Positions 1 to 9,829 of a stretch of DNA of 64,000 bases are shown piece after piece; positions within the stretch are counted from its first letter, which is position 1, and each line of letters opens with the position of its first letter. The DNA comes from Ambrosia x helenae (taxonomy: Eukaryota > Streptophyta > Magnoliopsida > Asterales > Asteraceae). The notes under the pieces were generated by a model that saw nothing but the letters and a program-made list of their open reading frames with translations, ran no database searches and was not told the origin of the DNA. The position numbers were made by a program, and so were the translations under genes. The stretch covers positions 87,423,769 to 87,487,768 of the forward strand of contig CM061232.1 of assembly GCA_030844895.1 (NCBI GenBank), written 5' to 3'.

Positions 1-490
1 CCAATGGTTATAGTGAACTAGGACTGCATGTAGAGTCTAGACTATAGCCGAGTCTCACACATTAGACGATCACATACATTTGAGTCGTGTCTTTTGGTAA
101 ACATACTAACCTTGTCGGGGTGTCGGTATCCTTACCACACAGTGTCACATTACCTATCTCATACTTGGTTATTCCTAGCTTTATTTATCTTCTTCTTCGG
201 GTTTGCAGTCGAGGGAACATGTTTGTCGATCTTTTGAGTTGGTTGTACCTTTCTAAGATGCGGGAACCGGGTGACTTGAGGTTCGAGCTCGGGGCACGCC
301 TTGAGGACCATGTAGAGCAATTTATCATTTCGGGTGCACACGAAATCATAAGTTGAGATGCATGGAAGACTTGGTGGATCTCGTGTTGGGATTAATGGTC
401 ACGTTCGAACCCGATCCTAGGTTTTTCATATTCTCTTGGTTTAGCGTTGGTGATGGGTCCGAGTATTTGTTTCTTGTTCCTTCTCAGAAG
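1..490 (+). other. Leader of Ty3 element 1, non-coding
   Basis: This stretch precedes the gag start of the first Ty3 element. I see no convincing gene. It is taken as the element's 5' untranslated leader because gag follows directly and the 3' LTR lies downstream on the same strand. The 5' LTR and primer binding site must lie left of the window. Confidence 0.5.
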
Positions 491-1730
491 ATGTCAGGAC
501 GCACTGGAGGACGCACTGGGGGACGACGTGGAGGCCACACTGGTGGGGGTAGAGGTGGTGGTAACATCACCTTGACATATGATGAGCTCAATGAGATGAT
601 GCAGCAACAGTTGGGCGTTGCATTAGCTGCTTTTCAGGCTGCCCGGCAGACTTTTATGGGTGCTACTGCTCCTCCGGTTCAGGCAGGTGTTGCCTACAAG
701 CGGTTTAAGGATTGTCAGCCTCTCAGCTTCCAGGGTACAGAGGGGGCTGTGGAGTTGCTACGGTGGTTGGAGAAGACTGAGTCGGTGTTTGCCTTATGCG
801 AGACTCCAGCGGTGGATTGGGTGAAGTTTGCTTCGGGACTTTTGTAGGAGCCGCCTTGACGTGGTGGAACTGCGTCACACAGACACTTGGTCTCGGGGAG
901 GCCAACGCCATGCCTTGGGCGGATTTTGTGCGTAGGTTGAAGGAGGAGTACTGCCCGCGTGAGGAGATTAAGAGGTTGGAACAGGAATATGGGAATCTTA
1001 AGATGGTTGGTTCTGAGGTGGAGGAGTACACGATCAGGCACAACGAGCTAGCAGTTATGTGCCCAGGTTTGTCTACACCAGAGTATAGGAGGATAGAGCA
1101 GTATCTTGCGGGTTTGGTGCCAGAGATTGCGGGATTGGTGTCTGCTAGGGATCCTGCTACTATATCCGAGGCTGTGCGGTCGGCTACTAAGATGACCAAC
1201 TTGAAGATTTCTGAGGGTGTCTTGCCTCCTAGGGGCTCTTCTGTGAAGGCGCCGGCAGAGAATAAGAGAAAGTGGGAAAGCGTGGATAAGAGTTCATCGG
1301 GGGTTCAGCGACAACTGGCGGCGAAGAAGGCTGAAGCTTCTGGGTCAACGTCGGATCAGAAACAAGGGGCTATGCTGGGAAAAGCCCTAAGTGTGTGCGT
1401 TGTGGGTTTCATCACTATGGTACTTGTGAGAGTTTTCGCTGTGAGCGTTGTCAGAGGACGGGGCATCTTGCCAAGGATTGTAGGGTCAACCTTTCCAGGA
1501 CGACTCAGACTACTGCTATTACTACCCCTGCTCCACAGGGGAATCAGGGTTGTTTTCATTGTGGAGAAGCGGGGCATTTCAAGCGAAGCTGTCCCAAGTT
1601 GAATCAAGGGGGCACATGGACTGCAGGGAAGGATGGAGACAATGAAGGCGGTGGCCGGTTTACTCGTGCTCATGCTTATGTCATCGGTGCTAGGGAGAAC
1701 CAGGTGGACCCAGACACTGTTACCCGTACG
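491..1730 (+). pseudogene. gag: Ty3/gypsy gag, frameshifted
   Basis: Remnant of a capsid/nucleocapsid gene, whose product would package element RNA. I start it at the ATG at 491, which opens a Gly/Arg-rich N-terminus. The capsid domain begins near 'RFKDCQPLSFQGTEGAV' and is read in frame 2 to about 838. It shifts to frame 1 ('GAALTWWN', 'EEYCPREEIKRLEQEY') and then to frame 3 near 1385. The last frame carries three zinc knuckles: CVRC-HHYGTC, CERCQRTGHLAKDC and CFHCGEAGHFKRSC. The two frameshifts mean it cannot make full-length Gag. Protease, RT and integrase are absent after it, so the element is internally deleted. It resembles the gag of the minus-strand elements at 29593 and 50273 in domain order but is clearly a different family. 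The family type is confident; the sublineage was not assigned. Confidence 0.85.
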
Positions 1731-2091
1731 TATTCTCTCTTATCTCTTGTTACGCTTTGGTTATACTTTTATTCGCGTTGTTGCGCGTTCGTGTCCTCGG
1801 GTGATTTCTTTGTGGTTTGGTCTCTGTTTCTCATTCTTTGGGTCGATGAGGGTCCTTTGGGGATGCTACTTGGACGGTACCAGTGGGCTAGTTATACCGA
1901 TCATAGTAGTCCCCAGTAGGCCTTCGATCGGGGGTCTCTTGTCTCATACTCACATTTGGGAAAGTGGTTTCCCGGTTGTTATTGTCACGTTTGGTTTATG
2001 ACCTTCACTTGTTGTATTTTGGGGAAACGTTACTTGGGCACGGAGGTCGACACTCATCACTGTTGAAGCCAAAAGAATCTCGGGACGAGAT
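1731..2091 (+). other. Non-coding internal remnant of Ty3 element 1
   Basis: Between the end of gag and the polypurine tract there are about 360 bases where several kilobases of pol would be expected. I recognise no protease, RT, RNase H or integrase motif in any frame. An internal deletion joined the gag tail to the 3' end of the element. Confidence 0.6.
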
Positions 2092-2203
2092 TCCTTTCAA
2101 CAGGGGGATGATGTGACGACCCGGAAAATTTTTCTTCTTATTTGTTTTCTCTCCTCGACTTCGGGAAATTTTCGGGACGAAAATTCTTTCAACAGGGGGA
2201 TGA
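2092..2203 (+). repeat. Duplicated polypurine tract and LTR-start segment
   Basis: The motif 'TTTCAACAGGGGGATGATGT' occurs at about 2095-2114 and again at about 2187-2206. Both are preceded by a 'GGGACGA' motif. The first is followed by TGTGACGACCCGG, which looks like the start of a different LTR; the second by TGTGACACCCGGC, the real LTR start. The element therefore carries two plus-strand-priming/LTR-start junctions about 92 bp apart, probably from template switching or a collapsed nested insertion. Confidence 0.6.
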
Positions 2204-2668
2204 TGTGACACCCGGCAACTTCCGGCAACTTCCGGTAACTAACTTTTGAAAACTTAGTAAGTCTTCCTTAGCGAGTCGCGCATACGTTACACATAACAAG
2301 GTCGGTCGAGTCGAGTCGCACATCATTAGGGTTTTAACATACGCAAGTCTCGGGTCCCGGGAATTGGTGATCGGGCGGGAACGTGTTATTTATCATGCAT
2401 TATATGTTGGTAATCATTATGTGACTTGTCGGTATGTGGAAACGTGTTTACATATGTTAAAATAGGGTTTAACGCGCCAAAAACACGAACACCTGGACTA
2501 TAGGCGATTAGGCTAGTGTGTGATAGCCTAATCGCCATTATTATAGGCGAGTAGGGGGTTATAGGGGCGAATAGGGGGCTATTCGCATGATGTTTCATGC
2601 GAGTAGCAGCCCTACTCGCCTATACTGCTGCGTACTCGCCTGAAATGCTTTGAACGATCAAAAACGCC

Positions 2669-2676
2669 TATAAATA
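2669..2676 (+). promoter_or_regulatory. TATA box of LTR 1
   Basis: TATAAATA lies about 465 bp into the LTR and is followed about 30 bp later by a pyrimidine/A-rich start region. The same motif occurs at the matching place in the inverted copy (33768-33775, minus). It is the likely Pol II promoter for the element RNA. Confidence 0.65.
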
Positions 2677-3592
2677 CCACCCTTGACCTCTAAAACATCA
2701 TTTATACAACCCTAGCCGTCCCATAACCTATCTCAACCCACAAACACCCTCTGGAACCTATTTTCACATCAAAACAACCATTTCCAGCTTATTCCATCAT
2801 CTCCTCTTAAATACAAGGTGTGTTCGTCAAACCCAAACCTTTAAATGATTATGTTTTACTCCCTAAAAGTCCAGACTTGACTTATAAATGTTTTTGTCTT
2901 TGAAAATCCATTTAAAACCGTTTTTAAACAAACCCACACCTTTACATGTGTTATATGTGTTATATGTGATTAAAGATAGAATTTTTAGGATTGAATCATG
3001 GTTGTTTTTGTGTTATTATGATGTTTATGGCTATTACAAGTTAGTATGATGATGTCCTAGGAGTTTGAATGGTTTTGGTTGTGTATTGTTGATACTTGAT
3101 GTTTTGACCCATTTGAAGGATTTAGGATGATTAAGGATGATATGAGGTGTGTTGTTGATTGTATGATGTTAGGGTTTGCTCTAGGATGATGCTAGAACAG
3201 TAGGATGCTATCGGATAACGTGGTTATGTGATTTAATCTGAATAATTGCTATTTAGGGCAAGTTCTTGCATGTTGATGTGATGTTTACATGCTAAGTTGC
3301 TATTTTGGGAAAACGCTCGCATTCGGAACTGTTAGAACGATGAAAACTTAGGGGTTTTGCTTGAAATATGTTTGTTAATGTGTTAGGATGATTATTGGAT
3401 GTTCCTACATGTTTCGGATCTGATTTGGAGTGTTCGGCGCGCGAAATTGCACTACAGAACTGCAGAGGCGAGTAGGATCCTACTCGCATGAGGCTTTAGG
3501 CGAGTAGGCTCCTAAATGCCTGATGTTCAGGCGAATACAAGCCCTAATCGCCTATATATAGGCGAATAGAGGCCTATTCCCCTCAACAACTA

Positions 3593-3733
3593 GCATTTAC
3601 AATCATAAATGCCTATACTTAAGCATTTACAATCCTAAATGCCTATACTTAAGCATTTACAATCCTAAATGCCTATACATAAGGCATTTACAATCCTAAA
3701 TGCCTATACTTAAGCATTTACAATCCTAAATGC
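3593..3733 (+). repeat. 30-bp minisatellite in LTR 1, about five copies
   Basis: Five near-perfect copies of a 30-bp unit containing GCATTTACAATCCTAAATGC, itself an imperfect inverted repeat (GCATTTA/TAAATGC). The unit differs from the 30-bp array in the sister LTR at 32851-33090, though both hold the GCATTTA word. Confidence 0.85.
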
Positions 3734-4212
3734 TAGTTTGATTCCTAATCGCGTATAATGCTGCTGTATGTATATTTTAACATCCCGGAACATGATTTAA
3801 CGCCTAGGAACATGATAGGAACCCCGGGATACACCTAATGATTTTGTAACACGTGTTCGGACCTGTTTTTGCGTTAATCGGACATTATGCTAGACTAGGT
3901 GAACTGTTGCGCGTATTAAGTGTTTAATTGCATATGTTGCATGATGTCTTGTATTTATCTAACACGTGGAATGTCGGGTCACCAATGGGATGTCGAGTCT
4001 TGTATTACGTAGTCTTGTTGTCGGTCAAACACGCTTTTCGGACACATAATGGTCATGGACTGGACTTAGGGACTAATGAACCCGATGGGTTATTAGTCTA
4101 ACTTGACCCATATCTTATGATAGGTCGCCAATAGTTGGGGCTATCATATCTTACAGACGGTTTACTCATATCACGCATACGGTTTACTCTTAAACGGAAT
4201 ACGCAACCTAAG

Positions 4213-4715
4213 GTGAGTTCACGGCCCCACATTTTACGGTTTATGCTTTCGGGGGAGAAACATGCTTAAAACTCTTTTATGACTTATGACTTGTTAAACT
4301 CTTATGGCTCATGACTCTTTATCACGTTATTCTATGGCTTACTTATCGTACTATACGGTTCATCAAAAAGTCCCTTAGAAACCACTAACATGGGTATATG
4401 GTGGGGAAATATGGATAGCGCTATTGGGAACTGACAAACCCCACTCGACGGTGGGACCGGCGAGTGCATATTGTCTCTAATAAAACAAGGTCTACCGGTG
4501 ACGACGGTAGCCCATAGGAAACTAAGGGTCACTACACGGCTTAGTCAGCAATGGTTTCACCCGTATGAGTATCTCATTCTGCGCCTAGCTAGCGTTCTCA
4601 CAAGCATAGTAGTAACTGTGATGGTAACGGTTTTTGAAGGATCACTTTAAACGTTTAATTAAAACATGTGAACTCACCAGCATTATATGTTGACTCTTTT
4701 AGCATGTTTTCTCAG
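4213..4715 (+). promoter_or_regulatory. Intron-like module in LTR 1
   Basis: Donor AAG|GTGAGT at 4213 and acceptor GTTTTCTCAG ending at 4715 (503 bp). A CCCC run and a GGGGG run lie close after the donor. A self-complementary ATAGCGCTAT at 4415-4424 is followed by TTGGGAACTGACAAACCCCA. The same order recurs in the other long LTRs here. Splicing is inferred and not shown. Confidence 0.5.
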
Positions 4716-5059
4716 GTCGCTAAGGTAGCAGCTGTCGGATAGGCGCACGAGGTCGCACTGGAGTCGTCTCGCGTCTAGGGTCTCATTTGCACGTTTTGGA
4801 ATCATGAACTTTTGAACTTATGTTTTATTTATGCATGACTTCTGTAAACTTTAAATGCTTCCGCACTGTTGAATGTTGGTTTTAAACTTATGCATGGTTT
4901 CTGATTACGTATGTTTTACATTTAGACGTCGTTTATTGTGACCGTTGACTTAGATCCTGGTGTGTCACATGCCTCGCGGTAGAACTCCGCAGGTGGAAAT
5001 TTGAGGGTGTGACACCTGCAACATAAACACTGTTCGATTCATACACACACACAAACCAC

Positions 5060-5385
5060 ATGGCTTTAGTTCTTAAACAGGGACACAATCTCAGAGCCTA
5101 CTTAGAAAAACAAGAAGGCTGGTCCCAATACGATGAGATCATTGATCTCGTCGTCAAATCCCAATATTTCACCGCTCTCACAATAGACCCACCAATACAT
5201 CCTGAAACTCTCAATGAGTTCTGGGCTAATGCTGAGACAGTGATGGTGGATGATGAAGTTATCTCTCTCAACTCAACAATTAAAGGGAGACAAATGGCCA
5301 TTACACCGGCCATACTTGCAAACAGACTGGGGTTGAATGATGTGAATGCCCCTGAAAAGTTTGACAACTCTGCAATCCACCTAAC
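5060..5385 (+). pseudogene. Sirevirus-like ORF3, N-terminal piece
   Basis: An ATG at 5060 opens a reading frame for a globular domain ('LRAYLEKQEGWSQYDEIIDL', 'FWANAETVMV', 'ITPAILANRLGLND'). I recognise it as the N-terminal part of the third ORF found downstream of pol in composite-family copia elements. Its role is unknown; in Sireviruses this position holds the so-called envelope-like ORF. The frame is cut at codon 109 by a solo LTR and resumes at 7832 after the 5-bp duplication CTAAC. Downstream codons up to 5467 are LTR sequence. Family placement rests on position and the downstream PPT and LTR, so it is moderate. Confidence 0.6.
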
Positions 5386-5565
5386 TGTAACATTTCGCGT
5401 TAATAATAGTACGTTACGTATAATCTGGATAAAAACGACAAGTTTTATTAATATTGTTTGCACTTAATTATTTTGTGGCATTTTGAAACCCTAATTATTC
5501 ATAATATAATATATATATATCATATATATAATAAAAAATAATTGTTAAAAATTATTTGCTGAGGC

Positions 5566-5630
5566 CGGGGTTCGAACCCGAGTCCTCAGCCGGCCCAATA
5601 CACACAACAACTTAACCGGCTGATCTAGCC
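5566..5630 (-). promoter_or_regulatory. tRNA-like module, antisense, LTR E
   Basis: On the minus strand the box A-like TAGATCAGCCGG (5616-5627) precedes a perfect box B GGGTTCGAACCC (5568-5579), with a 5-bp T-arm stem. No complete tRNA fold or CCA-compatible acceptor stem is evident. It could act as a Pol III type-2 promoter; that is inference. Confidence 0.5.
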
Positions 5631-5905
5631 AAGATCTTTGTTCTAATCCGGATCTATTATAATTATAACACGACTTTGAAACATCTCAGTTGACTTGGAA
5701 AGTCAACTGAGATCCACGACCTTCCATAATCAACATCAATTAACTCGTAATTTGTCGAGGATTGATTGAAGATCATGATTATCGGCCTAATCTGAGTCAC
5801 AACTTTGTCAATTATAATTCAATTGTTGCTATAATTAACCCACGACGCGTCAAACTTTAAAAACCAAAGTCAACCTTACCAATTCATCGTTCTAGACATT
5901 AACAC

Positions 5906-5912
5906 TATAAAT
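5906..5912 (+). promoter_or_regulatory. TATA box of LTR E
   Basis: TATAAAT lies about 520 bp into the LTR, between the two tRNA-like modules. It is the likely Pol II core promoter of this LTR family. Confidence 0.55.
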
Positions 5913-6242
5913 TGGACCTCATACCACATCCTCATCTCGCCGAACAATCTCTCTCAACCCCCAATTTCACTTAAAAATCCTATGTTCTTGGTTTTTGATC
6001 GCGTTTTGACTTATACAGTTGACCGACCAATTCGTATCTGAATCATGTTTGTAAGTGTGATTTCTGTTATGGGTTTTGTTATTCGGAACATACACAACAT
6101 TAACCCCATGATTAATTGGGTTAATGTTGTGTGAATTGCTTGATTGAAGAATCTAGGGCTCGTAAGCTTGATTTGGGGATGAACATGATTTCAAGTATGA
6201 TATATGTTTTAAACAAACAGAAAACCAACACAACCACTGGTC

Positions 6243-6305
6243 TGGACCAAGTGGTTGTGTCTGGTGCCATATACCTGAGCCACGCGGGTTCGAGTCCCGG
6301 CTGTG
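6243..6305 (+). promoter_or_regulatory. tRNA-like module, sense, LTR E
   Basis: Box A-like TGGACCAAGTGG (6243-6254) and perfect box B GGTTCGAGTCC (6287-6297) are spaced as in a tRNA gene. A T-run follows at 6312-6317. The module lies downstream of the TATA box, so it would be part of the leader RNA. It is not a complete tRNA. Confidence 0.55.
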
Positions 6306-7156
6306 GCAAAGCTTTTTCCTTATTTTGTTTTTACTATCAAAATTAATTATATAATACATATAATTTTATAAATTCGTTTTAAAATATTAAAACTCTTTTA
6401 TTAATTCTACAAAAATTATTTTAAGTTAATCTGATGAAAAAGTTTCACTCACAATTTTTAGTTTTCAAAAATTTATTTATTTAATATATATAATAATTAA
6501 ATCAAGTTTATTCTATTATATTTATAAAATTCCATTAAAATATCAAAACAAATTTATAAATTTCCACAAAAATTATTCTGAGTTTATATAATGATAAACT
6601 TTTCTGAAATGATTTTTATTTCAGAAAAATCATTTATTTAATATTTTTAATCAATTTTTGTTAGTTTTAATCATAATTAAATCATAATAAATCCAATTTT
6701 TAATATTTTTGCACCAAAATTTTATACAAATTATTTCTGAATATTTAGAACAGAAATATAAATTTTAAAGTAATAATTCTTTAATTTTAGTATTTTTAAA
6801 TATTAAAGTTAAATCTTGATAATTTGTTATAAATAGAATTAATATTCTATTTTAAAGAAAATAATTTTGTAAAAAATTTATTTTTTTTATACTTTAAACA
6901 CGTTTTTGTGACCATCTTAAATTTAAATTTCATAAAAAGATTTTTATCTATTTAATTACTAAATTTCTCTCAATTATCAAACATTTTTAATATTAATCAA
7001 ACAAGCATTTATCCCCAAATTCGAAGCCCTAGAACATATACATTTGTAGACTAGATAGACTTAGACATATTTATTACCTTATTATAGGGTGATATTTGGC
7101 ATTGTTTGGGCAACACTATTATTCAATCTTTTCAAGAAGTATAACATTTTGCTAAG

Positions 7157-7628
7157 GTGAGTTTTACATAGCCCCTTTTCTATTTATCACCATTTTTGGG
7201 GTGAAACATGTTACAACATCATTTATGCAATTCAATCATCAATGTGTTTATGTGTCTTTCTATGTTGCATTATGTCTTGAACATGACTAGGGTAAGCACA
7301 ATTCTAGCATAAACATTTATCAGCTGACGGTATACACTGATAGATCTATTGGACTGACAATCCCACCCGGATACGTGCCTCCTACAAAGGTAGCGTGGGT
7401 GTTTGTTACTGCAATATAAACGAGTGAACCATGAGCGTATGGGATGTACCACAATATAACAGTCACAAGGGTTGATTATGCACTCGATTTACTTCTAGTA
7501 TGTTTTCACATATGGACTAGATTGCCATGACACCTGAATTGCCCAACAATTTTATTCGATTATCAAAACCTATGTAATTCTCACCAACTTTTGTTGACCC
7601 AAAATATTTTCAACTTAACATGTTTCAG
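7157..7628 (+). promoter_or_regulatory. Intron-like module in LTR E
   Basis: Donor CTAAG|GTGAGT and acceptor ATGTTTCAG|G are 472 bp apart. CCCC and TGGGGTG runs flank a short loop after the donor. The palindrome ATAGATCTAT at 7340-7349 is followed by TGGACTGACAATCCCA. Confidence 0.5.
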
Positions 7629-7831
7629 GTTCTACTTTCTTAAAGATTTGAATTAATGCTTGAAGATGTGTGCATAGTTTTATTCAATTTGATGTACGAA
7701 TTCTTGTAGAACAATTGTATGTAATTTATTTAAATCATATAATGAAATCTATTATTTACCATGAGCTATTGAACAATTATCAATACGTGACATCCCGATG
7801 TTTCCGCCATCGGTTGGGGTGTTACACTAAC

Positions 7832-9077
7832 CATGACTGAGTGTGGTTATCAAGGTACTCTCTCACAAGCTACTATCTTTAAAAAGTATTTTGAACCAAA
7901 ATATAAACTTTTGTTTCATTATATAATTATGTGCTTGAGTCCTAAAACAGGGTCTTATGACCAGATGCCCTCAACCTTTCAACCAATTTTTCATTCCATT
8001 GTGAATGAAACAAATTTCAGGGCATCAAAACTTTTCTTTAATGAGTTGGTGTTACATCACAATAACACTGAGAAAAAGTTTTTGTTATATCCAAGGTTCA
8101 TTATGCAATGCATAATAACTGAACTGGGTAATGAGGTGCTTGTGGGTAAAACTGAAGTTTTAAAACCCTTAACCTCACAAGCATACTCAAGGCACAACAA
8201 ACAGGCTGCCTGGCCAGAAGATGACCAAGGGGAACCAGAACCAGTCCCCATGGAACCCTCATCTTCCAAACCTACTCCACCAAAGGCCAAGAAACCCAAG
8301 GTACAAAAACAAAAACCCACCAAACCTAAAAGAAAAGATGTTCAGGAGGTTGACATGCCTGAACAAACTATTGTGCAATCTGCACTTCTTAAAGATGTGA
8401 CTGAAACATCCTCTTAGTCTCATCCATCTCAAACCCCACCAAGAGCACCAATAACAATCCTTTTCAAAAGAAAAAGACTTAAGAAAACTATTCCAATTGA
8501 TTCTTCTTTTGAAACTGCTGAACCCACTGCCCAAACTACTGAACCAGCACCCCAAATTTCTGAACCAGACATTGAAATAGCCAAACTTCTCTCTGGGCTA
8601 AAAGAGAAAGTCCCATCTACACATGTCAGTCCCCATCAACCACATAAAACAGGGGACATAGCCTCAGAAATTGACATGGATGTGGACACTCAAAGCCCTA
8701 ACCAAAGAGATGAGGATGAACCAGAGTCTCTAAGCCCAAACTTAGAAACTTTTGGTACTTTTGAGGCTGCTACTACTCATTTACCACCCAGTGGTGGACC
8801 TGAGGACAGAAGTAACATAGCTAAGACCTCAACTGTGGCAACTACTGATGAAGGCTTAATGCCTGAGGTAGGAAATCCTCTGAACCAAGAAAAAGAGGTA
8901 CATGAGACAACTGAGTGGGGCTCAGCTCATGATGTAACTGATACAGTCCTCATTGAGGATGTAATCAGGGATTCAGATGATTCCATTGACTTGGATGATG
9001 TTTCAAAACACCAAACTACTGAATTGACGGCTACAAGTGAAGGTCCTGCACCTGGTGTATCTAAGCTCAAGAGCTAG
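7832..9077 (+). pseudogene. Sirevirus-like ORF3, central piece
   Basis: Continues the frame opened at 5060 after the solo LTR ('MTECGYQGTLSQATIFKKYF', 'FHYIIMCLSPKTGSYDQMPS', 'FLLYPRFIMQCIITEL'). After the globular domain comes a long Pro/Lys-rich and then acidic, low-complexity linker. One in-frame stop (TAG 8415-8417) interrupts it and the frame continues to a stop at 9075-9077. No catalytic motif, signal peptide or membrane segment is visible, which argues against a true envelope protein. Confidence 0.6.
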
Positions 9078-9124
9078 TCACACCATCTCAGGTTAAAGCC
9101 CACTCAATCCATGATTCCCCTAGA

Positions 9125-9829
9125 GTGGCATCTTCTGTACAACAAGAAGATCAACCAAAAACACACCCCTCACTACAAATGCCTACCCAATTCCCTGGGC
9201 AAACAAGCATAGACATGAATCAGCTATGCAGCCCAGATGGTCCCTTTTACCACATGATGAGCACCCTCATCAAGAATCACTTCCAAACATACACAGCTAA
9301 CTTGGAGCTGTCCATGAAGAACCAATTTGGAGTGATACAGACGAAGATGAATGATCTGTCCAACAAGATTGACCACAACAGCAAACAGATTGCTCATCTT
9401 ACAGGTCAGTTCTCCCAAGCTTCAACTTCAAAAGTTGATGAAGCCAAAAAGGGGGAGAAAATCAAGGTACCTATGGATACACTTGAAGCCAGAAGAAAGG
9501 CAAGAGTGGCTATCCTAGCAAGAGATCAAAAATATCAAGCTAGAAAAGAAAAACTGGCCCAACAATTTGGTATCTCTATTCAAGAAGTAGAAGATGCTGA
9601 AAAGACTGATGAATCCCAAGGGCACAATGAAGAAACCTCTGATGACCAAACTTCTGATGAAGAATCAGAAAGTACTGAAGACAATCCTTCAGTAGTTGAC
9701 AAACCTTCAGTTGTTCCTACTAGGCCTATTACACTTCCAAAACTAAAACTGCTGACCCTTCCAGAACAACTGTCTCTATTCAACCAACTTTTGTTCCTAC
9801 TAGGCCTATTACAACAGTTACCACAATGA
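9125..9829 (+). pseudogene. Sirevirus-like ORF3, coiled-coil piece
   Basis: Next piece of the same gene in another frame. It contains a charged helix-rich segment with heptad-like spacing ('MKNQFGVIQTKMNDLSNKID') and a Ser/Glu-rich stretch. A short direct repeat containing TTGTTCCTACTAGGCCTATT occurs at about 9712-9731 and 9790-9809. Shortly after, the frame is lost and the reading continues in the piece starting at 9826, so the duplication may have caused the frameshift. Confidence 0.55.

Larger units (their letters stand above)
2204..5014 (+). repeat. 3' LTR of Ty3 element 1 (2811 bp)
   Basis: The LTR starts TGTGACACCCGGC right after the polypurine tract and ends GGGTGTGACA. A copy of the same family lies inverted at 31623-34353, which fixes both ends. 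It has a TATA box at 2669-2676, a 30-bp minisatellite at 3593-3733, many GGCGA/TCGCC half-sites that can pair, a consensus 5' splice site at 4212/4213 and a 3' splice site at 4715/4716. The right flank is Sirevirus-like DNA, so element 1 was inserted in that element. The matching left TSD is outside the window. Confidence 0.9.
5386..7826 (+). repeat. Solo LTR E (2441 bp), TSD CTAAC
   Basis: It starts TGTAACATTTCGCG and ends TTGGGGTGTTACA. The 5-bp target duplication CTAAC is at 5381-5385 and 7827-7831. No internal sequence is present, so it is a solo LTR left by LTR-LTR recombination. It is of the same family as LTRs A to D. It holds a TATA box at 5906-5912, two tRNA-like modules (5566-5630 minus, 6243-6305 plus) and an intron-like module at 7157-7628. 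About 6340-6990 is extremely AT-rich, as in the other copies. Confidence 0.92.

Noticed and set aside
6243..6305. Possible functional tRNA gene
   Set aside because: Boxes A and B are present, but acceptor and anticodon stems do not pair convincingly; treated as a tRNA-like module.
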